Origin: Symbiodinium natans
Taxonomy: Eukaryota > Sar > Dinophyceae > Suessiales > Symbiodiniaceae
NCBI GenBank assembly: GCA_905221605.1
Contig: CAJNDS010001757.1
Coordinates: 1 to 47,500, forward strand
Direction: 5' to 3'
Length of the DNA: 47,500 nt
The notes under the pieces are model-generated. The model ran no database searches. It was not told the DNA's origin and saw only the letters and a list, made by a program, of their open reading frames with translations. A program made the translations under genes and the position numbers. Each line of letters begins with the position of its first letter. Position 1 is the first letter of the stretch. Positions 10,379 through 19,094 of this stretch are shown here, piece by piece.

Positions 10379-10573
10379 CCTCCTCTCCGCCGGAAGAGCA
10401 GAATAAATTATTTCTTGATCCTAAATAAACTATTTTTTGATCCTAAACAAATTTTGTCTTGATCCTAAAAAATTTTTTTTTGATCCGCATCCCCCTCTAG
10501 ACCCCCCCTAACACCCCCTAAAAAACCCTAAACCCCAAACCCTAAACCCCAGACCCGAAACCCCCTTACACTC

Positions 10574-10855
10574 CCCTCCTCTTCAGGCTCCGCAGGTGCG
10601 GCCGACTTCAACTCCGCACCCTGCACTGCTGGACACTTCTCCACATAGCACTGGACGGTTGCTTGCCACACATTTGTGGGTGTGCCTGAGGCCTCTAACT
10701 TCAAAACCTGGCTCGGAGACTTCAGATTCCCAACAAACTTTCTGGACCCTGGATCATTTCATCTCCTTGGCAACACCGCTGTTCGAACCCAGGCCCCCGA
10801 AAAACAATTTTCAAGGGGGTCGCGCGCGAGCTTCCTTGACGCATTTTGCTTTAGG
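10574..10855. repeat. Spacer block shared with 18496-18712
   Basis: Patchy but colinear similarity to the spacer upstream of copy 2: cctcctcttcagg, ctgcactgctgga, gacttcagattccca and gcgcgcgagcttcct occur in the same order. It lies immediately beyond the large inverted-repeat element, which therefore interrupts the tandem unit. No gene is recognised in 10.5-13.6 kb; a 175-codon minus-strand frame at 10851-11378 has no family I know. Confidence 0.7.
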
Positions 10856-11637
10856 ATATTGTTCGGGTGGCCCGAAATAGCCCGGAAGCCGACAGAGGCG
10901 CGAAAAGCCGGAAGCCTGGGCCACGAAACAGATTGTGCAGCGTTTTGTTTGTTGCTAGAAGTTGCCTGGGGAAAAAGAAGGGGGGGGGGGGAGACCTCCC
11001 AAAACCGAGCACAGCATTAGAGGTTCCTTCTGTCTGGCCAGGGCCCAGGAATCTCATTGGATGCGTACTGAGTCTGAGCAAAAATTTGAAAGCTTGTATG
11101 ATGATATCTGGTGCTATGCATCTCGGCACAACATATACTCTGAGAGCCAACTCCACAGTTTGCTTCGACTGCTCCAGGCCTGGCCGAACCAACGCGTTCC
11201 GGACCTTGGCAATGCATGGCCCTGCAAGTCGCGAGCTCTTGTTAGGGGTGTAGGCTCCACTTGCCCATTTATTAAGAAGTTTAATGGGAATCCCGAACCT
11301 GTCCTGACAATGCCAGGTCAGCCCCCCTGATTCTGAGAGTTCTGAGTAGGCAGCAGGAGGGCATCCACACCTTTCCACGGCTTTCTGTCGGCTTCGAGGG
11401 CCGGGGAAAGATCGTGTGCACAGGCTTCACCCTAGAAGACCTTCAGCCCTGAAGCCAAAGAAGCATAGGACGTTGTAGGACTTCACCCTGAATCTGAAGA
11501 AGCGTTGCGGACACATGGTCTCAAACTCCGCTCCGCAGCACCCCAAGCCCCCGTGCTGGCATCTTCCCGAACCTCTACATTGCGAAGACATCCTCGGGCC
11601 CTATAAACATCTTCATAATAAACATCTCCAAACTACC

Positions 11638-11764
11638 AGGATGGGCTAGTAGCCCTATAAAGGGCCTTCTTAAGGGGTTATAGGGTATAGTAGCCTACAG
11701 TCCCCATAATCAACCCCCATAAAGGGCCGTTTAAAGGGGTTACAGGGTTTTGATAGCCCGTCCT
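11638..11764. mobile_element. Family-D MITE
   Basis: AGGATGGGCTA at 11638-11648 and TAGCCCGTCCT at 11754-11764 (one mismatch), with repeated AAGGGGTTA motifs inside. Confidence 0.75.
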
Positions 11765-12001
11765 GATAAGTCCAAGGAAACCCTCAGCCCTCAACCCTAA
11801 ACCCTAACCCTTTTGCAGCAGGACTCCAACCCTTTTAACCCCTGGGCTGAGGCCGGGACGTGCGTATCATCCATTCACAGGCAGAAGAAAAGAACACGAA
11901 CAGAAGTTCCCCATCAGCACTGGTGACTGCCAAGGAACTACACATTGGGTAGGAGCCCCGCCAAGCAATGCAGGAACTCACGACAACAGGACAAAGCAAG
12001 G

Positions 12002-12040
12002 CACCCTAGACCCTAAACCCTAAACCCTACACCCTAAACC
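12002..12040 (-). repeat. Interstitial telomeric array
   Basis: Five units with CCCTAGA and CCCTACA variants; 110 bases from an array in the opposite orientation. Confidence 0.9.
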
Positions 12041-12151
12041 CAGGGAAGGAACTCCTTTCAGCCCACCTCCTCGGTAGCCCGAGCCCTTCTCGCGGGTCTG
12101 CAGCGCCGAGCGCATGTCCTCGCTTGCATCCCGCCCGTGAAGCCACAGCAA

Positions 12152-12252
12152 AGGGTTTAGGGTTTAGGGTTTAGGGTTTAGGGTTTAGGGTTTAGGGTTT
12201 AGGGTTTAGGGTTAGGGTTTAGGGTTTAGGGTTTGGGTTTAGGGTTTAGGGC
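12152..12252 (+). repeat. Interstitial telomeric array
   Basis: About fourteen TTTAGGG units, one shortened to TTAGGG, between CDC5L units 1 and 2. Confidence 0.95.
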
Positions 12253-13252
12253 AGGCATTGATGCAAGCTAGTGAAGCGTAGACTGAACCTCGTAAGCCAT
12301 TAAGAAGAACTCACCGGCTGTCCTGGAATCCTCTTACCAAGTTCTCCATGCTCGCGGGAGGATGGGCTTGGTCGCCAAGCCGTCAAGCCGCCAGTCACAA
12401 ATCGTCTGAACGGTCGGACCGACTTGCAGACTTGAACTTGGACTCATGGATGTATGGCCAGCTTGGCATGAAGATTCTTGCACAAATGCTTCATATCTCA
12501 TATTGGGTACCATATGTAGGGGCGGCTGCGAATGAGGGGTCGCCAGCTTGAGTGCAACGGTAAATCTGAACAACGAACAGGCCATGCTGCTTATGTGGCA
12601 ACTTCTTGAGCCGAGAGCAGGAAAGTCACTAAACTAAACCCTGAACCCTAAGCCTTTCTGGCTTGCAACAGTTATATAGGATCAGCCTTGAATGGCTTTA
12701 GCGTTGGTATCCGGTACATTGTACATGATTAGTACGTGTACGTGGCAGTGGTGGCCATTGTCCTAGAACGGAAATGAGTCTTGCTGCTAGAGCCTTCTGG
12801 CTGAGATGCAAGGAGGCATCTAGTTGTGTTTGGCTTGTCGGACAAGATGTCCCGTGTTGTGCTGACTGTGGTTCAGTAAGCTGCATAGCTTCTCAGTATA
12901 CAGTAGCAGCCAAATGAGGGTGTGGCGGCTGTAGCAACTCTCGAAGTTATAATCACCAGTATAAAAACCCACGGCAACAAGTAAAGCAATAAATGGCAAG
13001 TGACTCGTAGGCAGTTTTGCAACCTGGGCAGCAAGAGATCCAAGCAGTTGCTAAGCTAACCAGGACACAGGTTCTCCAGCTTGGGAGTCCCTGGCCAGTG
13101 ACCACACTCACGCTTGTGGTCGCACCTCAGCCCAGAGAAGAGCATGCAAGGACAGGTTTTTGGAGTAGCTTTACGTTTACCTGATTCCCAGATCGTCTCC
13201 TTTTGAAGGTCGACATACTGAAATTGTGCACACACAGAGACACAGGTATACG

Positions 13253-13271
13253 TGTATATATATATATATAC
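13253..13271. repeat. TA run
   Basis: Short TA microsatellite in the spacer between CDC5L units. Confidence 0.9.
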
Positions 13272-13454
13272 ATGAATAGAAGCATCCCCTTTTCTTGATA
13301 CTCACATATACTTAGTTGAACATGTTTTGTTTGTCAAGGCCAGCAGTTTAAATTTGAACACTATTCCAAGTTGCATGGGTTTTGGAGGTGAAGATTGACC
13401 TCATTTTCCCCAAAAAACCCGCGGCCTTTCCGTGCAGGACCTACCCCCATGCAA

Positions 13455-13506
13455 TATGGGGGCTTGTGTACCAAGGACCCCAAAAGGGTGCCCTATCTTC
13501 GTAAAG
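13455..13506. mobile_element. Partial family-C MITE
   Basis: AAGGACCCCAAAAGGGTGCC followed by CTATCTTCGTAAAG matches the inverse of the 38283 copy; only about half is left. Confidence 0.45.
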
Positions 13507-13694
13507 CCAGAGTGCAGCGCTGAGCTTGTTGCAATCACGTAAGCACAAGCCACCTTCAAGACCCGATGTCTTTCTCAATCACCTACCGAAAAACCATCGG
13601 TCCCAGAAACCCTCTAAAAAACTATCCCCAACCCGAAGACTCTGAAAGTGCGTCGCGGCGCGTCCTGCGCAAGTGCTCCATTGATACCTCTCTA

Positions 13695-13830
13695 CTTGGA
13701 GGTTCATGGTACTTATTAACCAGCAATACTTATGAGCCCCTTAAGTGCCGTAATAAGGTTGTACTTGGGTTATAATAAGTACAGTAATAAACTATAATTG
13801 GGTTAATATAAGTACTATGAACCTCTAAGG
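13695..13830. mobile_element. Family-B MITE
   Basis: CTTGGAGGTTCATGGTACTT at the left and AAGTACTATGAACCTCTAAG at the right. It lies at the place in unit 2 that corresponds to the 5258 copy in unit 1, so it may predate the duplication. Confidence 0.8.
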
Positions 13831-13963
13831 AAGCTTTGAGCCCTCGTATGGTCCCCGACTTTTCCAAGCTACACGGTGCAGACTCCACAAGTTTGCGCAT
13901 CAGGGGCTCTGCACCAGCCCATGCCAGAGCCCTGATTACGTAAGCCTCAAAGCACCCCCAAAA

Positions 13964-14050
13964 GCCTAAACCCTAAACTCTAAACTCTTAACCCTAAACC
14001 CTAAACCCTAAACCCCAACCCTAAACCCTAAACCCTAAACCCTGAACCCA
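13964..14050 (-). repeat. Telomeric array, CDC5L unit 2 3' side
   Basis: CCCTAAA units with CTCTAAA, CCCCAA and CCCTGAA variants; the matching place in unit 1 also has an array (5691-5750), in unit 3 none. Confidence 0.95.
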
Positions 14051-14136
14051 GCAAAGAATCCGAGTGCCTCCCGGCGCCGCTCCGCATGAGGCCAGGGAGG
14101 GCCTCCGCTGAGTTTCAGGGTTGCGGCGCTTGCCGA

Positions 14137-14235
14137 ACTAGGGTTTAGGGTTTTTTTGCCACCCGACTAGCCACGGCAATGGTTTAGGGTTTAGGGTTTA
14201 GGGTTTAGGGTTTAGGGTTTAGGGTTTAGGGTTAG
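14137..14235 (+). repeat. Telomeric insertion pair in CDC5L unit 2
   Basis: Copy 3 has GCTTGCCGGGCTAGACAGC uninterrupted. Here CTAG is followed by GGTTTAGGG, about 30 unrelated bases, then eight TTTAGGG units ending GGTTAG before ACAGC. Confidence 0.9.
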
Positions 14236-14320
14236 ACAGCTTCGGATTGTCGGTTTGGCACCTGCACCTCGCGCCAGGCAGGCCACGCAATTGTTCAGAG
14301 TTCTCTCTACGACGACTAAC

Positions 14321-14413
14321 AAGGAGGATCACCACAAAGCACAAACACAGGTGCAACATAACTAGCTTAAGCATAGGTTCCAAAACTTGTGTGAGTATAA
14401 CTCGATCCTCCTT
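14321..14413 (-). other. Inverted repeat in CDC5L copy 2 3' region
   Basis: The same perfect 10-base arms (14321-14330 and 14404-14413) with a 73-base loop. Confidence 0.6.
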
Positions 14414-14439
14414 TCGCTGTTGGCAGTCTCGTAGCTGAT

Positions 14440-16767
14440 TTACTGCAGCTTGTCATCTATCTGCTTCTGTAGCACCTTCAGCGCCTTGTAGCGGTTCTGC
14501 AGTTTCAGGTTCCTCTGCTTCTCATGCTCAACCTGATCCCTGAGCTCCTCCACGCGGCTCAGAATTGCCTTCTCTTCTCTTGCCCGGAGCGTCTGGAAGA
14601 CCTCTGTCTCGATGGCAACGGTTTCCCGCTCCTCGGAGAGTTTCCGAATATGAAGGAGCGCTTGTCTCGCCTTGGTCATGTAGCCTCCCAGAAGTCTTTC
14701 CATTTTCTCCTCCATCTTTTTCGACTTTTTGCTCTCCTTCTGGTGATGAGAGTCTACGATCTCGAACTTGTGCCTGGCAGACTCGGCACGTTCCTTTCGG
14801 CCGAGGCGCCGGCCGTCCACATAGCGCTTGGCAGAGGGCAGGAAAACGTAGGGCTCGCTAGTGCTTTCCTCGAAGGCTGCCTGCACCGCCACTTCGGAGT
14901 TTTGACCACCGCCTGCATCCTGTGCAAAAGCCTGCAGCTCCTCCTCCAGCAGCTCGCCAGCGGACTTCAACTCCTCCAGGCTAAAGTCAATGCCCGCTGG
15001 AGGAGCCTTCTTCGGAGGCTTGGCGCCCTTGACAGGGAACAGCACAGCGTCACGAGTCACCATAGCACCCATCTCCTCGTGAAGCAAAACTTCTGCCTGC
15101 TGCAGCAAATGTTTCGGCCCCTCCAGCACTTCTCCGGCTTGCGACGCTGCACTCTCAAAGATCATCATCTGCGTCTGCACGGGGCGTGGCAAACCCAGTT
15201 TTACGGGCTGGCTTTGCTTCTGACGTTCGATCTCCAATCTTTTTTGCTCCTCCTGCGCCCGGCGTTTGTCGGCATCAGCAGCGTCTTCCTCCAAAGGCGC
15301 CTGGCTGTCTGCTTCCTCCTCCATGAGATCGGGCATCGAGATCTCGACTTCGTTCATCGGGGCTGGCAAGCTGCCCAACGCGGCTTGCATCTGCATGCGC
15401 TGGTTTGCCTTCCGGATCCTGTCCGGCATCTGTTCAAGCTCCTCATCCTGATTTAGTGCCAAGCCGTCGCGAAGGCCCTTGCCGGCACCTCCTGGCCCAG
15501 GGGTACCACCAGGTCCAGGCGTCTGTCCAAGAAGTGGGTTCGGCGTGAGGCCAGCTGTTGCACCGCGAAGCCCGGGCGTCTGTGCCAGCGGATTCGGCGT
15601 AGCTCCAGGCGTGGCACCAGGCGTGACACCACCTGGCGTCATTGAACCTAACATGCTTGCAACCTCCTCACGAGGCGTCACACCTGCCTGCACCTGTGCT
15701 TCCAGCAGAACAGGATCCGGGCGCCTTGGGGTCCGAACTGGCGTCGCACCCGGCGTGTCCCCATAGCTTTGAACAAGGCCCGCCGTGGAGGTGTCAGCAC
15801 TCTCAGCCTGAAGTGCAGCTGCATCCGCACCCATCTTGACGATCGCTTCGAGCTCTTCGTCATTGAGCTGCGGGGCGGGCAGACTCAATGCCGTACGTTT
15901 CCGAAGCTGCTGGGGGTCATTGAGCTTGTTGATCATATCGATGGCCTCGGGAAGGTTCTCGTCCTTCAGGCGTTTGAGCTTCCTCTCATCATCCTTGCGC
16001 CGCCGCCTCTCCTCGTCCAGTCGGGTGCGGTGCTCAACCGCCTGCAGTGTCACGTTCGCCATGCCCATGGTAACTCTTGGTGTCTCCTCCGGTCCGACTT
16101 CATGGAAGCCCACGGGAGGCACGGCCTCGAAGGGCACTTCCTCCCCATAGTCAATGTACTTTCGTGATTTGTACCTCCGTGAGGTGCTGATGCCTGCAGC
16201 CTTGAGCTCTCGCCGCTTCTGGAGTGCAGCAAGCCGTCGTGCCTCTTCCAGTTGCTTCTCACGCGCCTTGCGCTTGGCTTTCTTGCCGCGGGTGTTGGCC
16301 AGCCTTGCACGGGCTTCTGACAACATCTCCTTCTCATCCTCATCCATATCAATCGGATCAGCCCTCGCAGGCTTGGTCTCTGGATGAGGATCGATCTCGC
16401 CCGGCTTCAATCGGCGCGGATCGTTTTCGTCCATTTCGTCTTTGCCCTGGGCTTGATCCAGAAGCTTCTCGTAGTGCTCCAAGCATTGGTAGGCTGTGCG
16501 GCCAACAATCGGAGCTATCGTCCGCCACTGGGTTGGGAAGAGCTTCGCCAAGTGCAGCAACTTCTCCTCCTCCTCACGCGTCCACTCAGTCTTCTTGACA
16601 CTGGGATCCAGCCATTCGTACCAGCGAGACTTGCACTGCTTGGGACTCTTCCTGGCTAGCAGAGAAGCAACTCGAGGCCAGTTGTTGAGGCCATATTTCA
16701 TGACCGCTGCCTTCAAGACTTCATCCTCGGAGTTCTTCCAAACACCTCCCTTGATGAGGATCCTCAT
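14440..16767 (-). CDS. CDC5L: CDC5L/Cef1 spliceosomal Myb protein, tandem copy 2
   Basis: Intact 775-residue duplicate of the CDC5L gene, same strand and start as its neighbours. I see only one residue unique to this copy, Ala661 in the sequence RKERAESARHK, where the other two have Thr. Roughly 25-40 base differences from copy 1 are visible, nearly all silent third positions, so the copy is under protein-level constraint or kept alike by gene conversion. Both Myb repeats, the basic region, the Thr-Pro region and the C-terminal coiled coil are complete. Its flanks have taken at least six telomeric arrays (13964-14050, 14139-14235, 17133-17708) that are absent at the matching places in copy 1 or 3, yet none falls inside the coding region. 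The stop is TAA at 14440-14442. Confidence 0.96.
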   Translation of the reverse strand: MRILIKGGVWKNSEDEVLKAAVMKYGLNNWPRVASLLARKSPKQCKSRWYEWLDPSVKKTEWTREEEEKLLHLAKLFPTQWRTIAPIVGRTAYQCLEHYEKLLDQAQGKDEMDENDPRRLKPGEIDPHPETKPARADPIDMDEDEKEMLSEARARLANTRGKKAKRKAREKQLEEARRLAALQKRRELKAAGISTSRRYKSRKYIDYGEEVPFEAVPPVGFHEVGPEETPRVTMGMANVTLQAVEHRTRLDEERRRRKDDERKLKRLKDENLPEAIDMINKLNDPQQLRKRTALSLPAPQLNDEELEAIVKMGADAAALQAESADTSTAGLVQSYGDTPGATPVRTPRRPDPVLLEAQVQAGVTPREEVASMLGSMTPGGVTPGATPGATPNPLAQTPGLRGATAGLTPNPLLGQTPGPGGTPGPGGAGKGLRDGLALNQDEELEQMPDRIRKANQRMQMQAALGSLPAPMNEVEISMPDLMEEEADSQAPLEEDAADADKRRAQEEQKRLEIERQKQSQPVKLGLPRPVQTQMMIFESAASQAGEVLEGPKHLLQQAEVLLHEEMGAMVTRDAVLFPVKGAKPPKKAPPAGIDFSLEELKSAGELLEEELQAFAQDAGGGQNSEVAVQAAFEESTSEPYVFLPSAKRYVDGRRLGRKERAESARHKFEIVDSHHQKESKKSKKMEEKMERLLGGYMTKARQALLHIRKLSEERETVAIETEVFQTLRAREEKAILSRVEELRDQVEHEKQRNLKLQNRYKALKVLQKQIDDKLQ

Positions 16768-16981
16768 TTTCGCTTGAAGCACCCGGACTGGCCGGTATGG
16801 CGCGCTGAGGAGTTACGTAGGGGTGTGGATGCGCTTCCACGTATTCGACCTGTGTTGAAGTGAAGTCTGGGTTGTGTAGATGCTGTAGTGAAGCAGCTGT
16901 GCCGTACGTCCCTGGCTAGGCACTGAAGCAGTCCTACACTTAGCCTTGCATGCCTGCACTGCAAATAATGAGTTGGCTGTT

Positions 16982-17002
16982 TTGGTCCGCATAGCTTGAG
17001 CC
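16982..17002 (-). other. Degenerate spliced-leader relic upstream of CDC5L copy 2
   Basis: Same position (228 bases upstream of the ATG) and same layout as in copy 1: GGCTCAAG is kept exactly, while the second relic has decayed to CTATGCGGACCAA. Confidence 0.45.
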
Positions 17003-17132
17003 CTATATAGCAATTCGATAGTCGGTTTCAGGGCTTGCGAATGTCACTGAGGATCTGATGTTGTAGTTTCGGGCCGTGAAGCATGCAGGATTCCGGCGTT
17101 GCCCATGCTATAGTCAAGAAACTATCACTGAG

Positions 17133-17209
17133 AACCCTAAACCCTAAACCCTAAACCCTAAACCCTAAACCCTAAACCCTAAACCCTAAACCCTAAACCC
17201 TAAACCCCC
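17133..17209 (-). repeat. Telomeric insertion, CDC5L unit 2 5' side
   Basis: Copy 3 reads ACTATCACTGAGAATTCGC; this copy reads ACTATCACTGAGAA then about ten CCCTAAA units. Confidence 0.95.
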
Positions 17210-17319
17210 AAAAAGTTAGCTGCAGACAGCAACCCTTGGGTCCCCCCCCAACTGGCAGCCTTTGGAGCGCGGAGCCCCTTGGGTTTCGCGAGCAGAACCT
17301 CCAGAGCCAGGGTGCTTTG

Positions 17320-17350
17320 CCCTAAACCCTAAACCCTAAACCCTAAACCC
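17320..17350 (-). repeat. Telomeric insertion, CDC5L unit 2 5' side
   Basis: Four CCCTAAA units after GGTGCTTTG, absent after the matching GGTACTTTG of copy 1. Confidence 0.9.
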
Positions 17351-17520
17351 AGTTTGATTGGGGCTTTAGAGTTGGGTTTGCGACTCTGCGTTTGCTTCCC
17401 GTACTTTTCGCAATGCTGAAGAATCCCACTCTGCGGCTCAAACTGATTCAGCACTCAGTTTAGGGGCTTCGTGTATAAGCTATGCGGGTGCCGGAAGAAG
17501 CAGCTGCTCAAATGCTAGAG

Positions 17521-17588
17521 CCCTAAACCCTAAACCCTAAACCCTAAACCCTAAACCCGAACCCTCGACCTGAACCTTAAACCCTGAA
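17521..17588 (-). repeat. Telomeric insertion, CDC5L unit 2 5' side
   Basis: Five perfect units followed by decayed ones (CCCGAA, CCTTAAA, CCCTGAA). Confidence 0.9.
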
Positions 17589-17673
17589 ACCGCAAACCTG
17601 TCTGGCTGGCACGATGAGCAACAAACACCAGCAGTGCCGAGCCTGCACCATGCAGTGGCGAAGTCCTGACGAC

Positions 17674-17708
17674 AAACCCTAAACCCTAAACCCTGAACCC
17701 TAAACCCC
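17674..17708 (-). repeat. Telomeric insertion, CDC5L unit 2 5' side
   Basis: Copy 1 reads GTCCTGACGACAACACACTC; here GTCCTGACGACAAA is followed by CCCTAAA units. Confidence 0.9.
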
Positions 17709-18957
17709 TTTATTTCCTCTAGGTTCGGTTAAGTTCTTGATCGAGCAAAAACGAAAGGCCTTGAGTAGCTTGACCCTGCTCTTCCTGACCCCTTCACCTT
17801 CCAGGTGACCAAACGCTTCAAAACCCAGGCTTCAAGAGCTGGTAGTTGATCAAAATTACTTTCTGCCGGAAACGTCTCTTTCGCCAAAATTAAATTTCCT
17901 TTCGCGGAACTTTAGCGCGCCTACAGTAATCGCGCTCACTCCTGAACCCCAAGACCTATAATGACATCCATGGCGCCTACGCAGTACAGCTGCACACATG
18001 CACACTTCTTGAGCAGATGCCACGTGGGCTGGGTCCTGCATGGGATACGTTGGACTTTCGCGAGGCTTGCGCGGAGCTTGCACCAATCTTTCGCAAAATT
18101 TGACGCTTTCGGAAACGGATTTCCTAAACCCTAAATCCTCAAACCTAAACACTCAATAAACCCGAGACCCTCACTGCGTGTAGTGCGGTCCGACCGAGGC
18201 TTTCAGGCAACTAGGCGGGAGAGACGAGGGCGCGAGCCTTATGCCGCGGATGCATAACCGACTGGTGCCTTACGTCAAAAACTTTCGCCACAAATAAATT
18301 TCCTTTCGCACCACCCTCTTCGCGGATCTTTCGCGGACACTTATGCATCCTTGACATGTAGGTTTTATATAAACTTCCTTGCAAGGACCTTTTGATCCGC
18401 ACCCAACTCTCAAAAGTCTTGCTCTCGAAGCTGCCCAAACTCATCCAGTTCAACAATGCCCTCGATGGAGCCCTGAAAATGTTGACTTCTTTGCCAGGAC
18501 CCCCCTCCTCTTCAGGAAGGGCCGGCTTCAATTCTGCACCCTGCAGCACTGCTGGACGGTCACTTGCCACACATGTGTGCTTGTGCGTGAGGGAGGCTCA
18601 GACTCAAACTTCAAGCCCTAGCGCCTAGCTCGGGAACTTCAGATTCCCAAAACTTCCTGGGCCCAGCAAATTGCGCGCGAGCTTCCTGGATGCTTTTTAG
18701 TGGGTTGGAAGGTCTCAAGCCCATTAGCTATTAGCCTAAGCAGGGCCCTGACTACCTCAAAAGCACAGTGAGCCCTTGTGCCTCCCGGCGCATTTCCGGC
18801 CGCACGCCTTCTTCGCATGAGGCCAGAGGGCCTCCGCTGAGTTTCAGGGTTGCGGCGCTTGCCGGGCTAGACAGCTTCGGAGGATTGTCAGTTTGGCACT
18901 TGCACTCGCGTCAGGCAGGCCACCCAATTGTTCAGAGTTCTCGCTACGACAACTAAC

Positions 18958-19068
18958 AAGGAGGATCACCATAAAGCACCAACACACAGGTGCAACATAT
19001 ATATATATATACATATATAGCTTAAGCATAGGTTCCAAAACTTATATGAGTGCCACTCGATCCTCCTT
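18958..19068 (-). other. Inverted repeat in CDC5L copy 3 3' region
   Basis: The same perfect 10-base arms (18958-18967 and 19059-19068); the loop is longer here (91 bases) because of a TA expansion. Confidence 0.6.
18995..19018. repeat. TA run in CDC5L copy 3 3' region
   Basis: Absent from the corresponding sites in copies 1 and 2. Confidence 0.9.
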
Positions 19069-19094
19069 TCACTGTTGGCGGTCTCATAGCTGAT

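Larger units (their letters stand above)
9331..10486. mobile_element. 1.16 kb foldback element with compound terminal inverted repeats
   Basis: The left end (9331-9414) contains four copies of a GGATCAAnAAATnATTT motif starting at 9331, 9351, 9378 and 9398. The right end (10404-10486) holds four copies in inverse orientation ending at 10421, 10443, 10465 and 10486. The ends are thus inverted repeats of about 84 bases built from about 20-base subrepeats. The interior is entirely repetitive: 42-base repeats, G-run/C-run hairpin repeats and a TTCCTTGC microsatellite. CCCCTCTAG occurs just outside both ends (about 9315-9323 and 10492-10500), a possible target duplication with extra bases. No transposase is visible, so it would be non-autonomous. 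Confidence 0.75.
13620..18712 (-). repeat. CDC5L tandem unit 2
   Basis: Copy 2 with its shared flanks and spacer. The spacer part at 18496-18712 (cctcctcttcagg, gctggacggt, gggaacttcagattccc, gcgcgcgagcttcct) is homologous to 10574-10855 upstream of copy 1, so the spacer was duplicated with the gene. Several insertions of telomeric repeat break the alignment to units 1 and 3. Confidence 0.8.

Noticed and set aside
10851-11378. 175-codon minus-strand frame
   Set aside because: No recognisable motif, no codon bias, and opposing plus-strand frames are equally open.
14524-15456. 310-codon plus-strand frame opposite CDC5L copy 2, and similar frames at 6384-7097 and 19398-19892
   Set aside because: They are antisense shadows of the conserved CDC5L coding sequence and are broken differently in each copy.
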